This document shows positions 36,340-46,538 of a DNA stretch of 64,000 bases, one piece after another. Position numbers and translations under genes: made by a program. Each line of letters begins with the position of its first letter. Position 1 is the first letter of the stretch. The DNA is from Trichomonas vaginalis G3 (taxonomy: Eukaryota > Parabasalia > Trichomonadida > Trichomonadidae): positions 19,291,962-19,355,961 of the forward strand of contig NC_067208.1 of the NCBI RefSeq assembly GCF_026262505.1, read 5' to 3'. Below the pieces are notes generated by a model. The model ran no database searches and was not told the DNA's origin. It saw only the letters and a program-made list of their open reading frames with translations.

Positions 36340-36965
36340 GTAAACGTTATTTTTACATGTATTTTTCAGCAACTTCGTCAAATAATTTTATAGCTTTATC
36401 TATTCATCTACTTCAAACGTTTCTTTACCTTTCGTGGAGCACCATACATTTTCTCAAACTTTTCGAGTAGTTTCTGTTTCAGCAGCTCTCATATCGTTAG
36501 AAACACAACCTTGACTCTATTGAATGTACTGTCATATCTTTGAGTTATATTATATGTTCTTCCTATCTTATATCTCTTTGTATTGAAGTCCTTCGGTTTC
36601 TGAACGATGTAAAGTAAGCCTTCACTGCAACGTTCCGTATCGAATGAACCATAAGTTATGAAGTTATATCCAACAACTGGGTCTACCCTAACAAAACTAT
36701 TGGTATAAGACTTTTTGTCTATAAGATATGCTGTAGTTCCATAAGAATCTTACCGATATCATAAGCTCAGGATTTCTTGTCAAAATTTTCTGAGTAGAAG
36801 CAATTTTAACCCAGTCGTGGGATGTTTTCTTTCAGATGGAGATATAATGTCTGACAAAGAATATTTGTTGTATTTCTTTGAGTATCTTACGTTTAAATCA
36901 CCGATTCTAACCACTTTGGTGTCATTGTCTATCTTTCTAACTGTTTCAAACTCATGTTTGTCATA
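36340..36965 (-). pseudogene. T5orf172/MUG113-like cassette gene remnant
   Basis: Minus-strand translation shows GLLYIVQKPKDFNTKRYKIG then RTYNITQRYDSTFNRVKVVF, the pattern of T5orf172 domains (GIY-YIG-related, often fused to Bro/KilA-N proteins in viruses). An earlier segment reads DNDTKVVRIGDLNVRYSKKY. About four breaks. The 3' end carries the GCGTTTTACATGGTAAACG hairpin sequence. Framed by modules and a promoter cassette. Confidence 0.5.
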
Positions 36966-37034
36966 TATGTTCTTACATACAAGATAAAAAAAATATTTTA
37001 TAAAAACTAACTTTATTTTTCTGTCTTAAGGAAA
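36966..37034 (-). promoter_or_regulatory. Shared promoter cassette, copy 5
   Basis: CTTACATACAAGATAAAA next to the gene, AACTTTATTTTTCTGTC, then CTTAAGGAAATTCATGA at the outer edge, matching copies 2-4. Confidence 0.65.
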
Positions 37035-37235
37035 TTCATGATTTTCATAGAGTTTTGGCGACTAAGGTTTCTTACCTACTCGCTGTTCTTCATGATTTTC
37101 ATAGAGTTTTGGCGACTACGTTTTTCTTACCTACTCGCTGTTCTTCATGATTTTCATAGAGTTTTGGCGACCCCGAAGGAAGTCGGTCTCGCAATTTTTC
37201 ACGATTTTCATGAGTTTTAGGCGAGTAAGATTTTC
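37035..37235. repeat. 54-bp hairpin minisatellite, array 2
   Basis: AGTTTTGGCGAC recurs at 37,051, 37,105 and 37,160 (54 and 55 bases). Cores differ in stem sequence: GCGACTAAGG with CCTACTCGC, GCGACTACG with CTACTCGC, and GCGACCCCG with GGTCTCGC. The conserved arm TTCATGATTTTCATAGAG is shared with array 1 and with the unit inside the KilA-N gene at 8,095. Confidence 0.85.
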
Positions 37236-37289
37236 TATCTTGTATAACAGTTATATAATGAAAAAGTGTCATTTTTCAGCAAAAATAAA

Positions 37290-37535
37290 GTTTAGGTGAA
37301 GAGGTGAGATCTCACCCGTTTTCTCACCTGTTTTCTCACCTCAGTTATTTTATAAGCGTTTTACATGGTAAACGTTATTTTTGGAATTTTGTGAAAACTC
37401 AACGGTTTGACACAAGCCCTAAAAATTATTTTACTCAGAATTTTGTTGCTGAATTCAGCAAAAATATATTTTAGGGTAGAAGGTGAGATCTCACCCGTTT
37501 TCTCACCCGTTTTCACTCAGTTATTTTATAAGCGT
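37290..37535. repeat. GGTGAGATCTCACC modules, copies 7 and 8
   Basis: Copy 7 at 37,293-37,342 and copy 8 at 37,470-37,518, both in the orientation of copies 1 and 2 and each followed by TTATTTTATAAGCGTTTTAC, the shared gene 3' end. Between them (37,345-37,465) is decayed cassette DNA with GGTAAACGTTATTTTTGG and another GCTGAATTCAGC palindrome, so a cassette body was probably lost here. Confidence 0.85.
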
Positions 37536-38477
37536 TTTACATGATTGTACGATGTATATTTGAAATTCTAAACAGTTTTGTAGCTTCTATTTCTTTGTCT
37601 TAGTATGTCAAAGTTTTAAAACTATGCGAAAGTTTTTTTGTTTCTTCTTGACTTGATCGTCAGGAAGGAAATCTTCTGCTGTTGGATTAGTTTTTGTTCG
37701 CAAATTTAAAATGTCCATTTTTTTTTATGCTTACCTGCTTCTTGGTTCTTTTTCTTATAGTCAGCATAGTCGTTTCTCAATTCTTTTCTATCTCTTTGAG
37801 GGTAGTTATATTCCTAATTGCTGCCTTACTTTATTGAAATTGGGTTGTTTTTTTTGCGTTATATTCTGAAACCTTACCGTGCTAAAACAACTAAGCGTCA
37901 TTTGTCTTCTCTTAACTCAAAAGTTGTTTGGTTTTATCTGTTCATTCCATATTTTATCGTTTCTTTTATCTTTTTCTTATTGCTCATATGTACTAGGTGT
38001 TGGTTGTAATGGTTGACCTATTCGGTTCTAATATACTGAAAACATGTTTTTGTCTTTTGTGATGAACTCATAATGTTATTTTATTGTTCTGAATTTCTTT
38101 ATTATTTGTGTATGCATTTATGTTTAGTCAATGGAATTTATAATTACTTTTCGTGTATATATTTTATTTCTATGAGTCTAGTTGGTTTGACTTCAATTTC
38201 GAAATTAGGAATGTTGTTTTTGTGCTGAATTTCAGGTAGTTAGGCAAATGGTCATAATGTCTGCATTTCATAAAGATATTCTTCATTTGTTTCATCTTTC
38301 GCACTACAGTCTAAATTACTTGTTAAAAGTTCTTGCTTTATCTTCTGGATTTTTGTTTCGAAAGTATATGAAGAAGGAATGAAGCTTTTCATCTCTACTA
38401 ACATTGACGTAGGATTCATAACTAACGAGTTTGGTGCTGTTGTTGTTTGAAGTGTTGTAGAACCTATTGTTGAAATC
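37535..38477 (-). pseudogene. Remnant related to the 321-residue accessory gene
   Basis: The start region (MISTIGSTTLQTTTAPNSLV, MNPTSMLVEMKSFIPSSYTF) and the adjoining segment are nearly identical to the 9,858-10,823 protein, while the rest is decayed. Roughly ten breaks. The 3' end and both flanking modules match those of the element A copy, so the whole cassette is homologous, not just the gene. Confidence 0.75.
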
Positions 38478-38550
38478 ATATCTTTACATACAAAATAAAA
38501 AAAAATAAAAAAATAAAACTAACTTTATTTTTTATTTCGGGAAAATTCAT
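38478..38550 (-). promoter_or_regulatory. Shared promoter cassette, copy 6
   Basis: CTTTACATACAAAATAAAA, A-rich spacers, AACTTTATTTTTTATTTC, then GGAAAATTCATGAAAATTCA. The CTTAAGG portion is altered in this copy. Confidence 0.65.
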
Positions 38551-38560
38551 GAAAATTCAA

Positions 38561-38990
38561 GAGGGTGAGAAAAAAGGTGAAAAAACAGGTGAGATCTCAC
38601 CTCTTCACCTAAACTTTATTTTTGGGTCCTTTACACTCATTACGAAGAAGTCTTGACAAAACATTTACGAAGAAGTCTTGACAAATTCAAGAGGTGAAAA
38701 AAGAGGTGAAAAAACAGGTGAGATCTCACCTCTTCACCTAAACTTTATTTTTGGGTCCTTTACACTCATTACGAAGAAGTCTTGACAAAACATTTACGAA
38801 GAAGTCTTGACAAAACATTTACGAAGAAGTCTTGACAAAACATTTACGAAGAAGTCTTGACAAAACATTTACGAAGAAGTTTTGACAAAACATTTACGAA
38901 GAAGTTTTGACAAATTCAAGAGGGTGAGAAAAAAGGTGAAAAAACAGGTGAGATCTCACCTCTTCACCTAAACATTATTTTTCAATACTT
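38561..38990. repeat. Three GGTGAGATCTCACC modules with 25-bp tandem repeats
   Basis: Modules at 38,561-38,625, 38,690-38,750 and 38,929-38,985, all in the orientation of copies 3-5. Between them runs a tandem array of CATTTACGAAGAAGTCTTGA followed by CAAAA (25 bp): one to two units in the first gap, about six in the second. TTTGGGTCCTTTACACTCAT also repeats once per gap. This is the only place where modules follow each other with no gene between. Confidence 0.9.
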
Positions 38991-38994
38991 TTTC

Positions 38995-39829
38995 AGCACT
39001 TTTCCGTAGTTATATATGAAAGACAATTCGAGATAAAAGTCATAGTACAATGGAATAATATGTTGCACACCATTTGTTGTGAACCAAACTTGAAAGTCAG
39101 AGAACTGTACTAGGTGGTTCGTAGAATTTGAAGCAAAGTCATAAAAGTCCTTCCAATACTATAGAAATATAGTTGCTTGAACTGAACTTGCATGACACAT
39201 AACATTTTGAGGGTCAAACAGTTTCTATAAACTGTCAATCTGCTGGTGAAGTATAATTATTAAATGGACCATTGGTGGTAATGGTTCGTTTGGTTTAGTA
39301 CCGAAGAAATTGTGCCCAAGAACGTTTGTCTACCTCCCAAAATAAAAACTCTGTATTCTCTTGGAGGGTTAATTTCAATCTTTTGAAATGAAACGGTGGA
39401 GTTCATCTTGTCATATTCTAGTTTCAGATAGTATGTTCATTTAGTAAGAGTGTATTTTTCTTGAAATTCCCAATAATATTTGTTCATTTGAGTTTGAAAG
39501 TCATTTAGAGTTTTCTCAAGATTTCGTCTGAACGAACTGTAAAGATTCTCATTTCGTCAAATTTGTCTATTAGACCATCAGAACTTTTATACTGCATGAA
39601 AATATACTGCGAACATAAATGCGTTAGTTTTTTTTGAAAACAAAACTCTTCTAAATCCTATTGCCTTTGCATTGAAGGACTTTGAAGCAACGAATTGGAT
39701 AGTCAACCTGTATGTTCGGGATGAAATTTCTTCATCTGAATAGTCCTCACCTTTGTAAAGATATAGTCTAACGGTTTTGTATCTGCTACTTTTGTTCTTT
39801 GTTTTTCAACCTGAAGCATTTAATATATG
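38995..39829 (-). pseudogene. Minor capsid-like remnant of Polinton B, copy 1
   Basis: Begins MLQVEKQRTKVADTKPLDYI and ends near GVQHIIPLYYDFYLELSFIY. The 44.0-44.8 kb remnant has IIPLYNAFYLELSFIYNYY at its end and KPLDELFTNV near its start, so the two are paralogues facing opposite ways. Both belong to the family of the 1,837 and 18,974 genes of element A. Roughly six breaks. Confidence 0.5.
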
Positions 39830-39972
39830 TAAAACTATATTGTTTTAAAATGGTATGCCATTTCATATTTCTCAACATCTACAACAAGTTTCCCAACGGT
39901 CTTCTCACAACAAACTCAGCGTACATTTCAAATAAAATTAAAAAATGTCACTTTTTAAAATAATTTTTTATT

Positions 39973-40213
39973 TCATGCAATGTTTAACACATCGAAAGGC
40001 ATGTCCATAAGACGTTCTTCTTCTAACTCTCTAGTCTGTTTGGATAATTGGCACGTGCTGTTTCCAAATCCATTTCGTAGCGAAGACACCAGTTTGTCAT
40101 AGATTTTTTTATGGTCTTCCCTTCCTATATTTAAATTTTTCGAACATCTCCAACCATATTTGCAACTCTGCTTTTATTCTAGCAGATTTTCTATCCATTC
40201 TATATGGGGGCAT
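39973..40213 (-). pseudogene. Small basic protein remnant
   Basis: Starts MPPYRMDRKSARIKAELQIW and ends MDMPFDVLNIA. Basic helical N-terminus, K/R-rich centre (FKYRKGRPYKK). About one break. Unknown family; size and charge suggest a DNA-binding or virion peptide. The start is preceded by a TTTTTTATTTTATAAAAA run. Confidence 0.4.
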
Positions 40214-40239
40214 TTTTATAAAATAAAAAAATGTTTTTT

Positions 40240-41400
40240 TCTTTACTTTACATAAGCTGCTGCCATAAGTCTTTGACGCCAACCCATACCAGCTAATGAA
40301 GGTTGACTTGTTTAGTTTCAAAACTAAACTTTGGTTTTGGTTTATCTTCAGTTTTTGGTTTCTCTTCTTCTATGTTTTTCGTCACTTTTCGGTTCCTCTG
40401 ACTTTACCACCTTGCAGGAACGTTTGGTCGTCAATCTTCATAAATATCATATGCATTTGTTTTTTGTTTTCTTTCAATTTTTTTGTTTGTTGAAAAGTTT
40501 AGAATATTGACTCTAAGTCAATGAGATGTTCTATAATGAACTGTTGGTCAGTGAAGTAAACTTTTCCATCTGTGTCTCGAAAGCTCCTTCAGACTTCAAT
40601 ATTTTATTTGTGAGAGTCTGTTTCTTTTTTGAGATACTAGCCGTTCATTTCTATGAAAAGTGACTTTATATGTTAGGGTTTGTATTTCCAGACCTGGCAC
40701 TTTCTATTATTGAATTTTTCTCTTCATCGGTAAGTTTTGACAGGTTTTTGACAATGGTTCTGAATTTTTGTTGTGGTGTCAAATCTACCGTTTCAACTTC
40801 TTCGGTCATATTATCTGTAAAAATTTTAGTTTGGTTTGTTTTCAACTGGTTGTTTAGGTTTTTTAAGTCGGTCTAAAACTTCCTGAGGTATAGGAAGAAC
40901 TTGACAAACAGTTGTGTAACTGCTGGAAGTCGACAAATCCATCTTGAACCCATTTGTCTCAATGCTGTATTGTTCATTTCATCTCAGTAAAAAACTTTAC
41001 ATTCCCAAGTTTGAGGTGGTTGCGGTTGGTTATTGTTTACCCATTGTTGTGCATGGTTATATCCTCTGTTAAAGAATCTTTCACCTTGGTCTCATAGTGT
41101 CCTGCTTGGTTTATAGTAGTCATTTGCTTTGTTATATAGTTTCCTGCTTGTCTTCCTACATTGTCCATCCATCCTTGAACTTTTCCTCTTGTTTCAGGAT
41201 TTGGAATAAGATTTGTTGCATCTCGTGCTAATCCCCTTTCTGTACAGTTTGTATAATAGGTTGTGCTTTCTCTTTAAGTAACTAATGTACTCAAATCTCT
41301 TCTTCAACTCCAAATACACCTCTGGCTATTGTTCCACTGCGGGTAAAATCTAGATGCAACTCTGCTAATGCGCCAAATAACCCATTTCTTATAGGGTAAA
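40240..41400 (-). pseudogene. Decayed structural gene or genes of Polinton B
   Basis: Scattered protein-like pieces on the minus strand include TVDLTPQQKFRTIVKNLSKL, GWRQRLMAAAYVK and, nearer the right, KVQGWMDNVGRQAGNYITKQ. They could be one or two scaffold or internal virion proteins. Roughly eight breaks. No family recognised. Divergent from the integrase remnant. Confidence 0.35.
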
Positions 41401-41402
41401 AA

Positions 41403-42400
41403 ATGACGAATCCAAACAAGGACCCCTATGTTTCTAAGGACAAAGAAGCACTCATGATAAAATCTTTAGTTCAACACCAAATGCTTGGTTTATGGATATC
41501 TTGGAAACAATTCCGAGGTATAGAGAAGATGGACTCCATACTGGCTAATATTTGTTGGTCAAAACACAAGATCGTTGAAGCCATACCATTACAGTCCAAA
41601 GCTATTTTAGATATCTTAGCAGCTTTGACAATATTCGTTGACAAATACCATCCACCAAAACTGACATCTGACTGTGAAAGTTTTTCAAATCAGATGATGT
41701 AAAAAACTATCTGCGTTAAAAAAATGTAAACCAAATTTTATTGTCGACCAAAACATTCTGCTCTGGTGTCATTGACGGTTGTATAAAAATGTTAAGAGAT
41801 TTAAACAACCACAAGGTGGTGAAGCAAATGAAATGTCATATGAGACAAATATAGACACTTCTCCATGGCAAAGATGACAAGTTTTAAATATTTACAATAG
41901 CCGTAAACAAAAAGGTTTGGGAACCACTCCCCCGAAGAAATGAAAAACAACCCTGACTTAGAAAAAGACTATATATTTAATAATTTAGTCAAAGAGAGAA
42001 CAGAAAGAATGCCGCTTCAAAACTTAAGAAAGGCGAAAAGTAAAATAGAAATACCTAAACGCGACCCATATGAAAATACTATTGACTATGACAACAATGG
42101 GAACCGACAGGTACTCACATTCGTGTTCGTAAAAATAGAAGAAAGTATACAAGAGATATTATGAAGTTTTAGGCAAACATGGCAAAATGTACAGACTGCA
42201 AGCAGAAGATAAAATACTATTGTCAGACCTCGTTTCAAACTGTTCAAAGTTCAAGGTGGTATACTTTCAAAGACAGTTCCTAACAAATAAGACAACTCCT
42301 GACGATATATGCTAAAGAAGTTGAAAATGACGACTAAGCAATTCTATACCATGCGTAAACTGTCATGTAAGGTGGCATGTATTCTTTACTTTGTCCCGTT
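41403..42400 (+). pseudogene. Polinton B DDE integrase (broken)
   Basis: Begins MTNPNKDPYVSKDKEALMIK. The core is seen as KMDSILANICWSKHKIVEAI, then FVDKYHPPKLTSDCESFSNQ, matching FDTLIQ...LTSDQDSAYLSN in the element A integrase. A C-terminal segment YEVLGKHGKMYRLQAEDK matches YYIVDSTQGNGYLIKAADD. Roughly six breaks. Confidence 0.65.
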
Positions 42401-42539
42401 GTTTGCGTATATCCTGAAAAAATGTGTATGGTTTCTTCTCCCTGAGTGTCACTCAGTAACAATTTATAGCAAACTTAACGTGTCTTTAACATCATATCCT
42501 TTACCTTTTGTCATTCCTGACAATCCCAATATCTATGCT

Positions 42540-43975
42540 TATGCCAACCTGCTTGAGATGTTCTTAAATCTATGTAGTGACTGTGTGCAGGTAAATTTTA
42601 CCCTGAATAGTTTTACTTCCACCTGTTTCCTTTGAAGAGTTTGCAACAATACAAAAACCTGTCGACTATTTGTTCCATGCACAACACCAAACATTACTTG
42701 AGGACTTCTTGCTTCCATAGATGTATAAATAGAACCTACTGGGTTCATTAAATCAAACTATGAGACATTATAGGATTGTTCTTTTTGAACTTAAAATATA
42801 GTGCAACTATTTCAGGTTTCTTCTGGTTTGTGTCAGAAATTTTTTTAAATAATATAATCTTATGTTTTCAGGTAGGTAAAATCTTGACTATAATATTTAT
42901 TTCTGTAATCTTCATAATAGTATACTATTCTCGTTTTTTCTATTGCATTATATCTTTTATATCTATAATAATCTAAATATAATGTTAGTTTTGTTCATTA
43001 ACATGTGGTGTTCTGGCGTCATCTCAATAGTCATAATAATATGGTGCTGGACGTGGGTCAGGCAATGTCATATCTGTCATTTCATAAATCTTAAATATTT
43101 CTTTTGTTGTCTCCATATATTTTAAGTAGAGTTGTTGTCTAATGGAACTTTAACTTGTGTACATCATTCTTTTTATAGCTTACATACATTTCATTGTTAT
43201 TTTTCGGAATGAGTTTACACCGTGTACCATTTTCTAAGGACTGTACAAACTGCCATCTAAAATATTATTTTCTTCATTGACAGAAAATCACCAACAATAG
43301 TTTCAATATTTTTGTTCCTATCAAACTTTGGTATATTTAATTGAACATATGTTTTTATCTGCTTTATTTTCAAGGCTAACGTTTAAGTCTGTTATTTCAG
43401 AAGATGTATGTGTATGTCAACGGCTTTTCTGTTTAAGGTTTTTTGTAAGTTTGTAATATTTGCAATGGTATGTGTATGTCAAGGCACTTTTCCTGTTTAA
43501 GGTTTCTTGTAAGTCTGTTATTTCAGATTAGAATGTGTATGAGTCTTTTAAATATTGTTTTAGCTCTTGTCATTCACTTGAACATTTTATTGTCAACATT
43601 TGTTTTGTCTGCTAGTTCAGGATGAGTATGTTTCTTTTGTTGCATAAGCATTGTTAGCTCTTTTTCTTCTTTTGCTATTGCATCGTCTACATATTCTTTG
43701 TCAGCTTTGTTGTCAACATCTGTTTTCAAAAGAAGTTCATTTATAGGTTTCTCGTTTAAAGTTCTTTGTTGGATTTATACAGACAGTATGGTTCTTATTG
43801 TCTTGAAACAGAAACTCATCTGTCATTGGGTTTATTGTCAGTTTTAAGTTTCCTTTTCCAATGACTCAGATATCTTAGAATAGTTTGAAAAGTTTGTTGT
43901 GTTCTTATTTAGAGCTTGCATAGAAGTTGTCGGTTGTGTTGTATTTCTCTTATGGAAGCAATATCTTTCGACATT
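42540..43975 (-). pseudogene. Polinton B fibre protein (broken)
   Basis: The C-terminal domain opens MNPVGSIYTSMEARSPQVMF, the same motif as YPIGAVYTSMNPINPNTLFG in element A's fibre. Upstream, minus-strand translation shows repeated coiled units with H-T-H and L.NKADKN-like spacing between 43,330 and 43,760. The start region is MSKDIASIREIQHN near 43,975. Heavily decayed, more than ten breaks. No collagen-like segment is seen. Confidence 0.6.
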
Positions 43976-43991
43976 TTTTTCTAAGATAAAT

Positions 43992-44816
43992 ATGCTTTCA
44001 ATAGAAAAAGAAATTCAAGAGTTGCTACAACTAAACCATTAGATGAACTTTTTACTAATGTCGGTCAAAAGTTTGAGACAGAGACCGTAAAGCTGAAGGC
44101 TATCGTTTTGACTACCCATTAAGATGGCTAAGAGACCATCTGTCACAAAGATATTGGTCTTCGTAGAATGAAGTTCATTTCAGAAGCCATACATGGTTTC
44201 CCATTTACGGTCGGTTTTGAAGTTCGATACTATAAAAGAAAAACGTATGTATGAGATATTGAACAGGGAAAACTTTTAACGTTAGTTTGCTTGTAAACTT
44301 AGAAACAACTCTTAAAGCTTTTCAAGAAAAAATAAACGATATTCTATCTCGAATATGCAAACCAGTATAACATTGACGAGGGAGAGTACCATCTCGATAT
44401 TATTTATGAACGGAAAAATGCAACTGTTAAAATCAATAGAATAGAAGACCTTGGAGAAAACGTTTATATTTCTACAAAATATAACACTTGGCATGGTATA
44501 GATTTTTGAGGATGTTAAATCAGCCTGCAGCATATCCAGTACCCCAGATTTTATGAAGTCGAACACCTAATGAAACATATGAAAATGTTTTCGACCAAGA
44601 TGCTATTATTTTCATGCTTCATTTTCTGGCGCCCAAAACTCTTTCTTATGCTTGGCAAATGACTTTTAAGAAAAACCTACAAAGTTATACGAACCACCAG
44701 TGGAAGTATTTCAGACTTTCAAGTATGGTTACTAACAGATGGAAGAAAAGAATAATTCCATTATACAATGCGTTTTACTTAGAACTTAGTTTCATATACA
44801 ACTACTATGAACGGTA
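43992..44816 (+). pseudogene. Minor capsid-like remnant of Polinton B, copy 2
   Basis: Starts MLSIEKEIQ after TTTTTTTCTAAGATAAAT. Contains LLVNLETTLKAFQEKINDIL and ends KKRIIPLYNAFYLELSFIYN. See copy 1 at 38,995. Roughly six breaks. Confidence 0.5.
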
Positions 44817-44824
44817 AAATATAT

Positions 44825-45065
44825 ATTTTTAATAGGTTGAGGTGTTGGATTGGTTGCCAACTAGACGTGGTGGGTTCAGGCTGTTGTATAACAGGAGCTT
44901 GTTCTTCTGGTTCAGGTCTTTAGGTATAATACCAACGAACTGACCTACTCTTTTACCAATATTTTTGACTCCGTTCCAAATTCCTCTCCCTACGGTTTTT
45001 ATTCTCTTCATATACTCTTTCCAACATTTCGAAAGATTTTCCTATCTTACTGAAGAACCCATTTT
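44825..45065 (-). pseudogene. Small basic amphipathic protein remnant
   Basis: MKRIKTVGRGIWNGVKNIGK followed by RVGQFVGIIPKDL, then a P/Q-rich tail. Amphipathic, glycine-spaced helices of this kind occur in membrane-active or core proteins of adenovirus-like particles; this is an analogy. Possible counterpart of the 20,081 gene. About two breaks. Confidence 0.4.
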
Positions 45066-45069
45066 ACTA

Positions 45070-45589
45070 TATGTAAAAATCTAATGTCCGCCTAGTCTCT
45101 TACGTTTCTGTTGAGTTCCTAGCATTCTTTAACTGGAGCTCATACATTCTGTTTCTCCTCTGGTAGAAAACATATTCTGGTCAACTCCTGTGTTCGGTCA
45201 TCTGCAATAAGTTGTTTTTATCCGACTTCAGGGTTTGTATAAAACTCTTTCCATCTCATATTTATACCATGGTGGCAAACCTAACGCAGCGTCATTTGAC
45301 ATGGCAGTTTGCATTTGTACATCTGTTGGCACTTGACCATAGTTTGCCATTGCAGTTTGTATTCTAACTTCATTTGGAATATTCTCTGGGTTTGGTTGTC
45401 AGGTTGCTGTGCATTGCTAAGTTCTGTGCGTCCATTTAATATTAGATAAAAATATCTCTTACGAGTACATATACTGAACATTTGCAGGATTGGTTCATCT
45501 TCATATTCTCTGTACTTTTCTGCCACGTCAAAGAAATAAATGACACAATGGAAAAAACCTAAAACAAGTAGTCCGATTTCAAACCACAT
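45070..45589 (-). pseudogene. Small membrane protein remnant
   Basis: Starts MWFEIGLLVLGFFHCVIYFF, a clear single membrane segment or signal anchor, followed by an acidic then polar region with SNAQQPDNQ and later NYGQVPTDVQMQTAMSNDAA. About three breaks. No family recognised. A membrane protein is not a core Polinton gene. Confidence 0.4.
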
Positions 45590-45599
45590 TTACTTACTA

Positions 45600-46379
45600 A
45601 TAAATTTTTTTGTGACACTTTCTCAGTTTATAGGACCTCTCTCATATTCTATCTTGTCATATATAAACTCATAGTCATGTATGTCCTCTAACCATTCTCA
45701 TAACGGTTTCCAAACCACTTTTATCGGATGTAAAGTAAAAGCATGGATGGTTATGTAAAACGTCTAAAGTTTCTAAAGAGTCTCTCAAAGTCCAGTCTAC
45801 TTGGTATTGAAATCCCATGTGTTATAGAAGGCGGGTCCACTATAAAGAAAACATTTTCCTGTCTTTATATTTTTCATACAAATCTGTCAAATGACATCTC
45901 ACAAACTCTATACCTCAATATATTTTTTTATGTCCTCTTTGAAAACATTTGTATAGTTAAGATATAAAACTTTTGACATGAGTGTTTCAATGTCATGAAC
46001 TCTTATAAGAACCACTATATAATAGTTAGCAAATATACTATCCAGTCTATATATTCTGCTTTTTTCAAAACCTCTCTCACAATATTTTTGTTATCTAATG
46101 GTATACGTTCCATCTTACCTATAGGTATCTTTTTTTTAACTCTTTCATATATTGTTTGTGTCTGGAATTTTTGAGACGGTCCATATAGTTTGTCGAAGTC
46201 ATTGCATATAATCTTTGAGTCTGGAAATATTATATGGCAAATGGGATATATAGAAACTTCACACCGAACAAATCTACAAATGTTAGAACCATTGGTAGTT
46301 TCTTAAGTTCTCTCAATATAATATCTTTACATTTACTCTTATTTCCAAAGAACGGTAACGGTGGTTTTGTAAAATTCAT
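45600..46379 (-). pseudogene. Dam-like DNA adenine methyltransferase remnant
   Basis: Begins MNFTKPPLPFFGNKSKCKDI, then TFVDLFGVKFL, and later ENVFFIVDPPSI. This is the order of the D12/Dam class: an N-terminal KP..F.G.K S-adenosylmethionine-binding motif, a FVDLFGGS motif, and a DPPY catalytic motif (here DPPS as seen). The enzyme would methylate adenine N6. Roughly six breaks. It is the last gene before the right end of element B. Confidence 0.6.
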
Positions 46380-46538
46380 TTATATATAATAATAAAAATG
46401 TTTTTCCCTGAAAAGTGACAGAAAAGTGACAAAACATGAAAACATATATAATTTGTGAAAAGCGACACATTATATAATGTTTTCGACCCAGAAGAAGGCT
46501 TCTTCCCAGAAGCAATGGAGGAAGAAGAAGAGTCCTCC
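46380..46538 (+). other. Right-end promoter-like stretch and short basic ORF
   Basis: TATATATAATAATAAAAATG and TATATAATG stretches, with AAAAGTGACA repeated. A frame from 46,477 encodes 34 residues, very basic (MFSTQKKASSQKQWRKKKSP), ending inside the terminal repeat. Another register gives an acidic tail ending at the repeat (EAMEEEEESSE), resembling the acidic end of the 23,231 gene. Which, if either, is real cannot be decided. Confidence 0.3.
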
